Of a stretch of DNA of 64,000 nt, positions 44,107-55,555 are shown in pieces (positions within the stretch are counted from its first letter, which is position 1; every line of letters starts with the position of its first letter). The translations under genes and the position numbers were made by a program. The DNA lies in assembly GCF_029168945.1 (NCBI RefSeq), contig NC_083610.1, positions 47,819,429 to 47,883,428 on the forward strand. The letters are read 5' to 3'. Below the pieces are notes generated by a model. That model was not told the origin of the DNA. It saw only the letters and a program-made list of their open reading frames with translations, and did not search any database. Source of the DNA: Cannabis sativa (taxonomy: Eukaryota; Streptophyta; Magnoliopsida; Rosales; Cannabaceae).

Positions 44107-45429
44107 AAATAACCTTACTCTAGCATACAATATGAGTTTTTATAGATAAAAATACTTATATTGAACAAGAAAACACAATCTAAAACCAACCTAAGCCCAC
44201 AAGAAAACGTTCCAAAATAATTCTTCATTTTCTTCTAATTTCCAAATTCTATAGCTACAAAATAGTCAAAAAAATAGGCAGCACGACAATATCCAATCTT
44301 CGGCTTTAATGAGGATCAATCCGACTCTTTCTTGTTTAAACTTGTTCACATAATTAATAATAATCTTTGACTTAAAATAATAAGAACTAAATATATAGTC
44401 CATCTTACGAAAGATAAGTTGAAATATATTTCCTTTATGATTTTAATTAAATTAAAAACATAAATAATATATTAATTTTTAAATCACAATTGTGGGAGCA
44501 ATAAGCGAATCTAGACTTGATCAAGTCTCATTCTTACTTTGATTTTCTTTGGGAAGTTTTCTGATCTTGATTCTTGACTGATTGAGATTTGTTTAGAGAG
44601 ATACTCAATCGTCAAAGAAAATCTCAAAAAAAAATTAAACATTTTTAGTAACAAAATAAAGTCAAAATAAATATGAGAATAAATAATTAATTTTTGTTTA
44701 AACTTACCAAAAACTACACAATACAATACATACAAAATATAATAATAATTTAACACTACAAAAAAATCTTAATTACTTTACGTCAATTATAACCTCACAA
44801 CTAGGTTATTAATTTTAAGTATTTTTAATTTAGCCCCTCAATAAATTAGAAATATCGCTTAGGGTATTTACACATTTAGTTCATGATACTTAATATCCAA
44901 TGACTCACAATTACTAAAATTATCACTTTGTTTTGAGTCAAAAATTTCAAATAGCAATATACTAATATACATATGAGTCCATATTGAAGATTTTAATCCA
45001 ACATAAGAGAGCAAAGTTGCTAATTTACAAAGACATGTCAATATTTAAACAGAATAATGGGACGGAACCTAATAGAAGAACTAAATTTCCTTAACTTTTA
45101 AAGTTCATAAGTGATTCTTAACCAGTCGTATATTTTAGAGGGCAGAATCAGTATTGTTGAAAGTTTAGAGGAATAATAGAATAAAACCTAACAGAAGAAC
45201 TAAATTTCTGTAACTGTAAAAAATCCAGGAAAATTCTTAACAAGTAGTATACATTTTTATTTTAGGAGGCAAATTCTTTTTTGAATTTTCACTTTTATAC
45301 TATTTATTTAAATATATGTAAAAGACATACATTGAATTTCCTGAATTTAAATGGTGTGTTTTATAAGTGTGTGTTATCATACAAATTGCAATTTTGCAAA
45401 AAGAAAAGTAAGTTATACAAAAATGAAAA
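44107..45429. other. AT-rich spacer with a diverged direct repeat
   Basis: No gene. Two diverged copies of about 105 bases (near 45058-45150 and 45172-45265) share AACCTAATAGAAGAACTAAA and AATTCTTAAC.AGT. The rest is AT-rich. Confidence 0.5.
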
Positions 45430-45438
45430 AACTTTAAA

Positions 45439-45815
45439 GGGTAAATACTATTTTGGACATTGTGTTTTGCAAAAGTTATTAATTGGACCCTCTGTTTTGT
45501 TAAATGATAAAATAGACCCTATATTTTCTAAAATGGTACAAATAGGACTCTGAACTGATTTTTTATCTAAATAAAAAATTTATTAATAATCTGATTTAAA
45601 GGTATCATGACAAAATTATTTACATTTTCTGTATATGTTCATGATAGGAAATGTCTTCAAATTGGTTATATTAAAAAAAAAAAGTTGCCGAAAATTAAGC
45701 TCAGGATCTTATTTTTATCATTTTGGAAAATACAAGGTCCATTTTGTCATTTAACAAAACAAATGATTTAATTGGTAATTTTTGTAAAATACAGGATTTA
45801 AAATGGTATTTACCC
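45439..45815. mobile_element. Mutator-like MITE with 9-bp target duplication
   Basis: Long inverted repeats of about 120 bases start GGGTAAATACTATTTTGGAC on the left and GGGTAAATACCATTTTAAAT on the complement of the right. A perfect 9-bp duplication AACTTTAAA lies at 45430-45438 and 45816-45824. 377 bp, no coding sequence. The termini match those of the larger 15814-17108 element. Confidence 0.9.
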
Positions 45816-45834
45816 AACTTTAAAAACTGTATAA

Positions 45835-47147
45835 AAAAAGATGAGAAATGTAAGTAAATGACCCTATTTCTAACTCTATAGATAGTTAATGTCTCTTTTT
45901 CAAAATAATAAAGCAAATGTCCTTTTTTATTTTTTAATACCTAAAATACCATTCATTATATAAAATGTATTATATGTTTTATTCCTTTAATAGAAATTAT
46001 GAAAAATAATAAATCAAAACCTTTTTACTAAATTTTTGTCAACTATTTTTCCATTATATAAAAGGTATTATATATTTTATTCTTTTACATTTTGCTGTTG
46101 TTGTTGTTGTTGTCTAATATGTTATTTAACCATATAATTAATTTTTTAGTAATATATCGTATGATATACAAACAATATACCTTAAACCAATATACATATA
46201 TCACAAACTTAAATTAATATACTATTAAATGAATTATTTTCCACAATATACAGTAGCATACAAAAATTATGTATCACAATCATAACCAGATATACCATAG
46301 TCAAAAATTAATATACCACCAGCATAGTAAAAAAAAAAATTATACAAAAAACTTAATTTAATATTCCACAAGTTTTTCTTTTCTTGTTCTTTCCTTCATA
46401 AAATACCAATGAACATAAAATCAATATACCTCAGTCAAATATAACTATACCTCATACTTAAATTAATATTTAATAGTTTTTTTTTTTCTTTATATCCTTC
46501 ACGATATACATATCACATACAAACGATATAGCTTAGACCAATATAAATATACCATAAACTTAAACTAATATACTATTAAATGTTTTTTTTTTTCACGATA
46601 TATAATACATATAAAAACTATATTTTGCAATCATAAGCAGAAATACTATAGTGAAAAATTAATATACCACCAATATAGTAGAAAATATATATATACTAAA
46701 AACTTAATTTAATATTCCACATGTTTTTTTTTTCTTTTTCTTTCCTTCATGATATATTAATGAACATAAAGACAATATTTTCTAGTGAAATATAACTATA
46801 CCTCAAACTTAAACTAATATTCCATATTTTTTAATTTTCGTCTTTCGTTCATTATATACCATAGCACATTAAAATAATATACTGCAATCTTAAACTAATA
46901 TACTATCTTTCAGTTATTTCAAAATATATGTATATACAACCTTTCAGTTTTTTTTAATATATTATTGCACATAAAAATGATATACTATTGTGCAAAATAA
47001 CTACACCAAACACTTAATTATTCAAGGTTATAATTGTAATTTTATCATCAAATTTTTAACTAAAAGGACATTTTGTTAATTTTTTTAAAAAATGGACATT
47101 TATTAACTTAATTGTTAGATTTAGGGCCATTTTTCATCTTGACCCAA
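45835..47147. mobile_element. AT-rich inverted-repeat element with ~350-bp internal tandem repeat
   Basis: The left end (GATGAGAAATGTAAGTAAAT, then GACCCTATTTCTAACTC) is matched by the complement of the right end (GATGAAAAATGGCCCTAAAT, then CTAACAATTAAG). The target duplication is unclear because of A-runs. The interior is a tandem repeat (46150-46870). It begins just after the Mutator MITE. Confidence 0.5.
46150..46870. repeat. Tandem repeat, unit about 350 bp, about two copies
   Basis: 46167 onward and 46521 onward share the order AATATACCTTAAACCAATATAC-like, TACTATTAAATG, ACCATAGTCAAAAATTAATA and TTAATATTCCACA. They are diverged by point changes. Confidence 0.7.
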
Positions 47148-47533
47148 AAAAGATTTGCATTATGTATGTATTAATTTGTGGGTTTGCAGGGGTCTACCCC
47201 AAGACCTTCCATCCAGACTCAAAAATTCATTTAACAACAAAATTCTAAATTTATTTTTTAAAAAAATGCATAATTTATGTTTTTATTACTATTTATTAAA
47301 AAATATATCTATTTTCTAAAAGAATATACTTAATTTAACTCTTAAGATACTACGTTAGATATTTTATTAGTAAGAAAAGAGGTTTAATTATATTTTTAAA
47401 ATATTATATTTTAAATTTTTATCATTATATATATAAAAAAACCATAAATTTTTCATATATAAAAAAATTATTTGATTTTTTTGGCCCAAAACTCCCAATT
47501 AACTTGAGACGAATGGATTATTAAAAAAATATA
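47148..47533. other. AT-rich spacer
   Basis: No gene or element end recognised. Confidence 0.5.
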
Positions 47534-48786
47534 TCTATTCTATATAAAGTGTGCCTATATAACAAAATTCTTGATTTATGAGAAATTTATGGGTGACTTT
47601 TTATTTATATTAAAAATAAAATAGTTTATTATTAAAAATAAAATAATTTATGAGAAATTCATGGATCACTTTTTATTTAACTATAATAAAATAAATAAAA
47701 TAAATCCCATTAAATCTAAAAGAATACGATTGGATTTTTGCTATTATACATCTACGATTGGGTTTTCATTAATTATTTATTGTATTTCTTTTCCTATTAC
47801 AATTTGGACATTCACATGAGATCACATATAATATTCCAATCTGCACTTCTCTTTTTTCTTCTTCACAAGTTAATAACAAAATATATAAGTAATAATAATA
47901 ATAAAAAAGAAAGCGTGACTTTTATCGTTCACAAAACCAAGCATCAATGGTGAAAAAAACCCAACAAAATTTACAGCTAACAAATGATTGTAAGTGCTCG
48001 GCATATGCATTAGTTTCCAGGAGCAAAGTTTTTTAAAGTTACGTAATAATTTACATATATGCTGCAAACACAATATACAAAAAATAAAGAAGAATATGGA
48101 AGAAAGAAGAGACCATTATTCACATATAGAAAGGCAGTAGAGATAATAATAAAAAAATTTCATTTTTTTTAATCGCATAGAGTTTTATTTTAATAAAATA
48201 TAGTATTTTAAAATAATTTAAATTCAAATAATTTAATAGTATTTTGTTATAAAATACTGCCATATTCAATTTATCAACGAAAAAATAGATAATCCAAATA
48301 TATGCGGATCCAGCTAGAATGAAAAGTGCAAAATACAAAAATTACACTATTGTTTCTATCGAAGCAAATGAAGATTGAAATCCACCAATGACTATCATTA
48401 GTTTTCTTATCTACAATTTTTAAACAAATGCTATCTTCAATTATCAACAATTTAGAGATTGATTTTTAATTTTCTTTTTATCTTACACCCATTTAAGTAA
48501 TGTTTCTTTTAAGTATTGGAACATCAATTTTTAATTTATTTTTGGATTAACTTAAGAACATATTTAAATCATCAAGCTTTCTTAAACACTAATATATTGC
48601 ATTCGGTATTCACTTTTAATTGACAACATTATAAACTATAATATTTAGATACACATAATAATAATCTCACCTAATAACTAATAATATTTTTTCTTTAATT
48701 TTTTAATTGTATCACTTTCAAATAATATAGAAAAAACTAACATAAAATTTAGTATACGTGCCTCCTCGCACGTAGCTTTTTGCTAG
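47534..48786 (+). mobile_element. Non-autonomous Helitron, 1.25 kb
   Basis: The 5' end TCTATTCTATATAAAGTGTG follows an A, and the 3' end CTAG is followed by T, as in Helitron insertion between A and T. Just upstream of the 3' end is a hairpin, TACGTGC at 48755-48761 and GCACGTA at 48768-48774, 8 bases before CTAG. No terminal inverted repeat, target duplication or coding frame is present, as expected. Confidence 0.75.
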
Positions 48787-48862
48787 TATATATATATGTA
48801 TGCCAAAACGAACTTAATTCTATCCGTATTATTAAAGAATGATTTTGTATATATATATATAT

Positions 48863-49807
48863 GGAAGAGGTTTCAATGGTTACATTTTTATTGTAACCAT
48901 CATGGTTACATTTTTTTAAGCCATTGGATTACTATTAAATGGTTGTGATTATTTTGGAAATTAAATAAAAATAAATAATAAATAACTGTAACCTGAAAGT
49001 AACCTAATCATTTATTTCCTTATAAAACTTTAATTAAGATTAATTATATTTTAAAATTAAATTAATTATAATTATTAATTAATTTTTTGCAATTCATTAC
49101 TATATAAGGATCTTTTAGCAATTTATTTTTTTATACTTAAATTATTTAAAATTTTATAGCAAAACTTTTTATAATTTAAAATTATACACATATAATTTCA
49201 TAATTTAAATTTTATTATACTTGTAATCTTAATTTTAAATTATTACACTTAATTATTTAATTTGTTTATTTAAATATTTAAAAAGTAAAAAATGAAATAA
49301 GTTGAAGGATTTTTTAGAAAAAAAAATGGCTGCACTTGTTATCGATTTATTAGCTTGAGGCCTCACACTTAGTTCATATAATTGTAACAAAATAATTAAA
49401 TATCATTTAAAAATAATTAATTATTTGAAAATTTATTATAAGAAGAGAATTTTAATTTGTGTCAAAAGAAGTTTAATTTTTGTAAAAAAAAATAAATTTT
49501 ATTGTAAATATTATAATTAAATGGTTTAATTATTAAAATAAGTCAAGTAAGGATTTAAATATAAATATTAATTGCTAAAAGAGGTCTTGTTAAATATTTA
49601 ATTAATTATTTTAAGAAAATAGTTAATTATAATTAAATAATTCTAAAAAAGGAATGTCTATTTAATTAATTATTTTAAGAAAATAGTTAATTATAATTAA
49701 TTAAATCTAAAAAAGGAAAGTTTACCTATTAGTAACCTGCTATTACAGGTTAAAAAAAAATGTAACCATATGGTTACAATAAAAATGTAACCATTGAATA
49801 GTCACCC
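48863..49807. mobile_element. Inverted-repeat MITE, ~945 bp
   Basis: Terminal inverted repeats of about 55 bases share CAATGGTTACATTTTTATTG and a second GGTTACATTTTTTT. They sit between AT microsatellites, so the target duplication cannot be read with confidence. A 66-base direct duplication lies at about 49598-49726. Superfamily unclear, perhaps Mutator. Confidence 0.7.
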
Positions 49808-50837
49808 ATATATATATATATTCATATATATATATGTTAGTTCAATTGGGTTGGTTTTAAATAATGGAATCGAGTACTACGTTCTGCGCCTCTGAGTGAG
49901 AGAGAAGAGAGGCGTTACTTAAGGAGAGTAGGTGGATGAATGGTGTTGGCACTTGGCATTTGGCAGTGGGGGCCTGCCAACTCCCAACTCATTTATTACT
50001 TATAGCTCATACTATTTCTTTCTACACTTTCTTCACTCCAATCCAATCCACCATACCTTTTTCATTTATATTTTTTTGACTTGAATATTCTATCTGTTGT
50101 TTAATTTGGGTTTGGGCATGCCAGTAGTGGGGTTAATTTTCAACCTCACTGTTGCATTAATTACGTGTTGTGTGGTGTAGTGGTAAAGATTGTTTTTATT
50201 GGCATCATTCTTCACTTAAGTTAAAAGGTTCAAAACACACCACAACTCTTCTTGAAGGGCTAGCAGGTATTATCTGTGTGATGAAAATCTTTAAAAATTG
50301 AGATAATTACAAATAACCTAATTAAAGAAAACTGAAGTATAAAACTCTTACAGCTAAAACATGGTGCTCAGAATGATCAAATTGACTGAACAGATAGGAA
50401 ACGAAGCTGCACTACATGAACTCTTTTTTCGAGAAAAAATTTATTGGTAGATAGGCAGCATCAACTTTTTTTTTTCCAAATTCCAAGCTTAGCTCGGTCA
50501 TTTTCTATATGTACTAAATATATAAATGTACACATCCAATAATATCTAATTCTAACCTGTCTATATTCAGCTAGGTTATAATAATCATAATAACAATATA
50601 AGGTGGGTTGGGTTCAGATCACAATTCACACACAACGATTCCTTTAGATTCTGTGGTCGGGATCCAAAATTACATATGCTCCCAATTATAATACTGAATA
50701 AATTTTATCTACTCATATATATAGAAGATACTTTTACAAGGCACTTTTTAATAAAATTTATTGATGCATCATTTATTTGCTTTACTATTTAAGAAAATTT
50801 TTTAGTTTATTTTTGTTATGGTTGCCAATGTTGTAGT

Positions 50838-51005
50838 TATTTAAATATTTTGTAAAATTTTAAAAAATTTAATACACTAAAAATAAAGTTTAAATAATTT
50901 ATTGTACATGAAACTCTTTTATTTTGTAGGCTTGTTTAAATCCCATTTTTAGTGTTAAATTTTTTGAAATTTCTAAATATTTTACAAAATATCTTAAATA
51001 ATTAA
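50838..51005. repeat. Inverted repeat, arms ~55 bp
   Basis: The arm ATTTAAATATTTTGTAAAAT at 50838 pairs with the sequence around 50950-51005 with a few mismatches, spaced by about 55 bases. Probably the core of an old foldback or MITE. Confidence 0.6.
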
Positions 51006-52213
51006 AAAAAAAATTAGACTAAAAAAAATTTTCTGAAACACCACCACATAGATAAAAATACATAAAGGTATTGTAAAATTTTTCAACATATATTTACAAA
51101 CATTTTTTACTATAAAAATAAATAAATAAATAAACAAACTTTCTTCACCAAAAGAAAAAAGAAAATAATTTTTTACTACTTACAGTGTGGTTCCAACCCA
51201 TTTGTCAGCCAATTTTCCGCTGTCAAATAAAGACGAAAAACAACATTATTTTTCATTGGCATGTCTTCTTCTGTAGTGATATATTAAAATTTATTTTCAA
51301 TTTTTTTTTTTAAAAAAATGAACATCAGAAACATTATCCATTTTCAAATTTCATATAATAAAAGTATAATATAGTTATTATTAAATTTAAAAGTGGCATA
51401 TTAAAATTAATTCTCTAAAAATTATTTTAATAATTTGATACTTAATTATATTAATAATAATATAATATTAAAAAAAATATTAAACACACCATCACTTATA
51501 ATCTCTTTTAGTAATTCTGTATTATAATAAGCGAAGGGTTCCATTATGGATTAATTTATTTTTATTGGATTGGAAGTATATCGAGGTAATCAATGAGCTA
51601 AGAAGGAGGGAAAAGGTGTACGTACGATTCACATAAAGACATCCATGGTTGTAAAGGTAATGCTATATATCACAATTCATAAAATCACATGTACACAGCC
51701 TAATAAAGCCGATACAGAGACTCACAGGCCTACCTATATATATATAGCTATACATTTTTGTTTTTCATAAAAATAAAGATATATATTCTGAAAAAAGAAA
51801 AAAAAGGTAATTTATATATGTTATTAATTTGTATTTGCAGGTGCTAAACATATAATAGGCTTATGTAAGCTAAGTAGTCGTTATTATGTCTTAATTAATA
51901 AATGCTTTGTGCATGGGTATCAGAATACACTTTAATAATAATTAATAAAAGTTGGAGGAAAAAGATTGATCAATGATGATGATGATGATGTACATGATTA
52001 GGTTAGATACAAATTAAAGAAAATAATAATAATGCATGCACGTGTAACGCCAGCCAAGTTTAATTGCGCACACATGCAGTTACTTCTGCCACACACACTG
52101 CCCTAGCTAGCTAAGCTAGTAAGTAATGACTAAAGACAATAATAGAAGAGAAGAGGAAAACCAGCCTCCATGTTTGTATGCATTATTATTCTTATTTTCA
52201 CACTATGTTAGGA

Positions 52214-52269
52214 TGAGAGAGAGAGAGAGACAGGGAGAGGGAGAGAGAGACACAGAGAGAGAGAGAGAG
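52214..52269. repeat. Imperfect (GA)n tract
   Basis: GA units interrupted by CAGG, GG and CACA. Confidence 0.9.
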
Positions 52270-52507
52270 GCAAGGAATGAAATGGTAGAAGTGGAAAAAT
52301 ATGAGAAAATAGAACACGAAGAAGGATATTAACAAATTAAGGAAAAAAAATGATAAAAGACACTAATGGTGTCTAGTTTCTTCCTCAGTGTTACATTGTT
52401 ATTAATATAATTAAATATCAAATTATATATAACTTAAGGTAATAATTTTTTAAAAAAATATTGCTCATTAATAATGCGTAACAATAGTGTTAGATACCAC
52501 TTATACC

Positions 52508-52786
52508 CAGGGCCGGCCCTGAAAATATATGGGCCTAAGACAAATTAAATTTTGGGGCCCTCAAAAATATATAAAAAAAAATTAAAAGAAGAGTGTTATG
52601 AGATTTGAACTCAGACTTTATGCCATCCACCTCAACCAACTAAGCTATAAATATTTATTGCTTATAATACACTTAAATTTTACTTAAATAAAAGCCTAAT
52701 AATTTTTTTATTTTTTTATTTCGGGCCCCCGGAAAGTGTGGGCCCTAGGCACGGGCCTAGCCCGCCTATGCCTAGGGCCGGCCCTG
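52508..52786. mobile_element. hAT-type MITE with internal tRNA-like sequence
   Basis: Both ends read CAGGGCCGGCCCT and are flanked by a perfect 8-bp duplication CTTATACC (52500-52507 and 52787-52794), the hAT length. On the minus strand, 52600-52650 reads like a tRNA-derived segment: an A-box-like TAGCTTAGTTGG and a B-box-like GAGTTCAAATC. It lacks tRNA stems, so I do not call a tRNA gene. Confidence 0.88.
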
Positions 52787-52794
52787 CTTATACC

Positions 52795-52894
52795 TAACAA
52801 CAATACTCATAGCAAAATGCATGAATAACTCCATTAATATAGATATATATATAAATTCCATACTATTTTATTTTGGAAAAAAAGTAGTGAGAAG
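52795..52894. other. Short spacer between hAT MITE and LTR
   Basis: AT-rich, no features seen. Confidence 0.5.
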
Positions 52895-53609
52895 TGTTAT
52901 AAAATATTATAAAATAATATAAAGTAGATGAGAAGAAAGAAAAAGAAGATGAAAAGAGAAAGAGAAAGTGAATGAGAATTTCTTAGTTTCCCTTTTTCTT
53001 AGTTTCTTAATACAGTAGAACCTCTATCCAAGAATACACTTGGGACCAAGTAAATTATATTCTAATTTGGAGGTTATAATTAAATAGAGTTACACTAGAA
53101 AAAAAAATTAAAAAACCAAAAAATATCAATGTAACAATAATAACAATAAATAATCATTAATACTATATCATAATAGAAATATTTTAGAGTAAATATAATT
53201 TCATACATGTATTATAATTTAAAATAAAATTATTAATTTTACATAAATAAATTTATAAAATACATGTATATATTTTATTAAGATGTAATTATTCTTATAT
53301 AGAGGTATACTTTGTTAATACGAGACTTAAAAAATGTATAACTAATTACAATTTAGAGGTTATTCTTATTTATAACTGGCTGGCCCAAATCGGGACATGA
53401 TTTTTTTTTATAACAAATTAGAGGTTATTCTTGAATAGAGTATTCTTAAATAGAGGTTCTACTGTATCTCACTCTTGTATTTGTATAAATAGGGGTTCAC
53501 CCCATTGGAATAAACAACTCAGAAATTCTCATTCACTTTCTCTTTCTCTTTTCATCTTCTTCTTCTTTCTTCTCATCTACTTTATATTATTTTATAATAT
53601 TTTATAACA
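52895..53609 (+). repeat. Left LTR with an inverted copy of its own tail, interrupted by a MITE
   Basis: The right part (52981-53012 plus 53467-53609) matches the family LTR. The first ~89 bases are not the normal LTR head. They are the reverse complement of the LTR tail (53521-53609), with one mismatch that I can see. The LTR thus begins TGTTATAAAATATTATAAAA and ends in its complement. Confidence 0.85.
53013..53464. mobile_element. Pogo/Emigrant-like MITE nested in the LTR
   Basis: The ends are CAGTAGAACCTCTATCCAAG and, on the complement, CAGTAGAACCTCTATTTAAG, flanked by TA on both sides (53011-53012, 53465-53466), as in Tc1/mariner elements. The terminus resembles the Arabidopsis Emigrant MITE. 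Removing it restores continuous LTR sequence (CTTAATA joined to TCTCACTC). Confidence 0.88.
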
Positions 53610-53936
53610 CGTTATCAGCACGAGTCTCTGCCCAAGCTTCAAGCATGAGTCTCTGCCCAAGTCCCAATGTAAGTATCTTGTTAAAGTTCTTGAATTGTTT
53701 CAAAGTCAGAATACACTAAATATATATTTATATATATACTCCTCTGACTGAAACAATTTCAAAAATCATTTGGTTTCTTTTTTCTTTTTATCTATATATC
53801 TATATATTATATATGTATGTATATGTTTTTATATATTTATTATTGATTTCATATATATATAATGTTCTTATCATTCATAATATTTACAATATATGTGTGC
53901 CTATGATATGATAGAGAAAATCTATATAAATTATAC

Positions 53937-54152
53937 ATATATCCAGAAGATTATGTATCATCGATAAAATATTGCATATATCCAAAAGATTATGCATCAT
54001 CGATAAAATATTGCATATATCCTGAAGATTATGCATCATCGATAAAATATTGCATATATCCTAAAGATTATGCATCCTCGATAAAATATTGCATATATCC
54101 TGATGATTATGCGTCCTCAATAAAATCTTGCATATATCCTGAAGATTATGCA
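53937..54152 (+). repeat. 39-bp tandem repeat, about 5.5 units
   Basis: The unit begins ATATATCCTGAAGATTATGC and ends AAATATTGC. Copies differ at a few positions. It includes the CCTGAAG motif that recurs through the interior of this element family. Confidence 0.95.
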
Positions 54153-54360
54153 AACATAATATTCATTATATAGTTGATGGATATATAATAAAAGAGATGA
54201 GTACATATTTATATATATGTTCTTGTATTCTTTGAGGACAATGAAAAGTAATCTAATATCGATATAGATTTTGACAAACATTTCCTGAAGTAAATGTTTT
54301 ATATTTATCGAAGAAAAAAATGATTGTATTTATGTGAATACACTACAAGAAAAGGTGTTT

Positions 54361-54784
54361 TTGCCGGCGCATTTAGTGACATGCGCCGGTAAAAGTTGTC
54401 GAGACTACCAAAATTGTGAAATCCCAAATTTATTTTGGGTTTACTTTTACCGGCGCACAAATGCGCCGGTAAAACATTGCAATGCCGGCGTAGTGAAGTA
54501 AAATGCGCCGGTAAAACGTAACACCATTAGGCGCGAGAATTTGCCGCCTTTGATTTCATTTTTGGGGCGCATTTGTTCTTTTACCGGCGCATATATGCGC
54601 CGGCAAAAGGCTAAAAAAAGTTGGAGGGAAAATTCCCGCGTGTGTTTTATTTGGTAGGTGAGGACACTTTTACCGGCGCACTTATGCGCTGGCAAAAGTG
54701 TTAGTAAAACGCGCGTTTTACTGGTAGGTCAGAGTAAATTTTTTAAAGAACTTTTACCGGCGCAATTAGATGCGCCGGTAAAAG
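54361..54784. repeat. Left subterminal palindromic repeats of the CACTA element, six copies
   Basis: Six copies at 54361, 54444, 54483, 54580, 54668 and 54752. Each is an inverted pair TTTTACCGGCGCA...TGCGCCGGTAAAA with a spacer of a few bases. Such repeats bind TnpA-type proteins in En/Spm. Confidence 0.9.
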
Positions 54785-55132
54785 TTATAATATGTATCAG
54801 GGGGCACGAAGCCCCCTTTCTTCCCCATTTTCCTTTTCCACAAACAGCCGCCCCTCTCTCTTTCTCTCTGGTTCTCTCTCTCTCGTTCTCTCTCGTTTCA
54901 CTCTCAATCTCTATCAAACTCTCTCAATCTCTCTAAATTTTTCTCAAAATCTCTCTTTCTCACTCAATCTCTCTTTGTTCATCTATTTTTTCCCCAAAAA
55001 AAATAGTCCGATCACCATTTGTCTTCACCACCGCCGGCTGCACCACCGCACCGCCGCCGTCCGCACCACCGCACCCCCCAAACGCCGGCTGAAAGGTATT
55101 TTTTAATTTTAATGTATTGTTTAAAAATTTAA
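54785..55132 (+). promoter_or_regulatory. CT-rich leader region of the CACTA element
   Basis: CT-rich sequence at 54845-54985, then GC-rich CCGCCGGCTG-type sequence ending at a possible donor GAAAG|GTATTT (55095). It is likely the 5' UTR of the transposase transcript. No coding frame is trusted here. Confidence 0.45.
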
Positions 55133-55555
55133 ATTTATATATATGTGTATGTGTATGGTATATATGTATGTATATGGATGTGTATGTATGTATATATGTG
55201 TATGTGAGTGTATATACGTATATTTGTGTATGTGTATGTAGGTATATATGTGTGTATGTGTATGTATGTATATATGTATGTATGTATGTATGTATATATG
55301 TATGAATATATGTATGTAAAATGTATGTGTATATATGTGTATATGTGTGTATGTGTATATATGTGTATATGTGTATATATGTGTATATGTGTATATGTAT
55401 GTATATATGAATGTGTGTATGTATGTATATATGTGTGTATGTATGTATATATGTATGTAAATATATATGTATATATGTGTGTATGTGAGTGTATAAGTGT
55501 ATGTGAGTGTATGTGAGTGTATGTGGTTGTGGTTGTATGTGTTGATATGTATTTA
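55133..55555. repeat. (TATG/TGTA)n microsatellite, ~420 bp
   Basis: A long imperfect TATG/TGTG repeat inside the likely first intron of the CACTA transcript. Open frames through it are products of the repeat. Confidence 0.95.

Larger units (their letters stand above)
49808..52499. other. Long spacer without a supported gene
   Basis: Mixed AT-rich sequence. The less AT-rich patches at 49870-50010 and 52040-52170 may belong to a host promoter or leader, but no coding frame supports this. 50838-51005 is an inverted repeat, listed separately. A GA tract lies at 52214-52269. Confidence 0.5.

Noticed and set aside
52126..52332. Small Glu/Arg-rich frame
   Set aside because: Driven by the GA tract; no support from context or splice sites.
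52600..52650. tRNA gene in the hAT MITE
   Set aside because: A- and B-box-like words but no acceptor or anticodon stems.
53937..54152. CRISPR-like regular repeats
   Set aside because: The 39-bp units are head to tail with no spacers, in a plant retroelement.
55117..55516. Open frames rich in Tyr, Val and Cys
   Set aside because: They are translations of the (TATG)n microsatellite in any frame.
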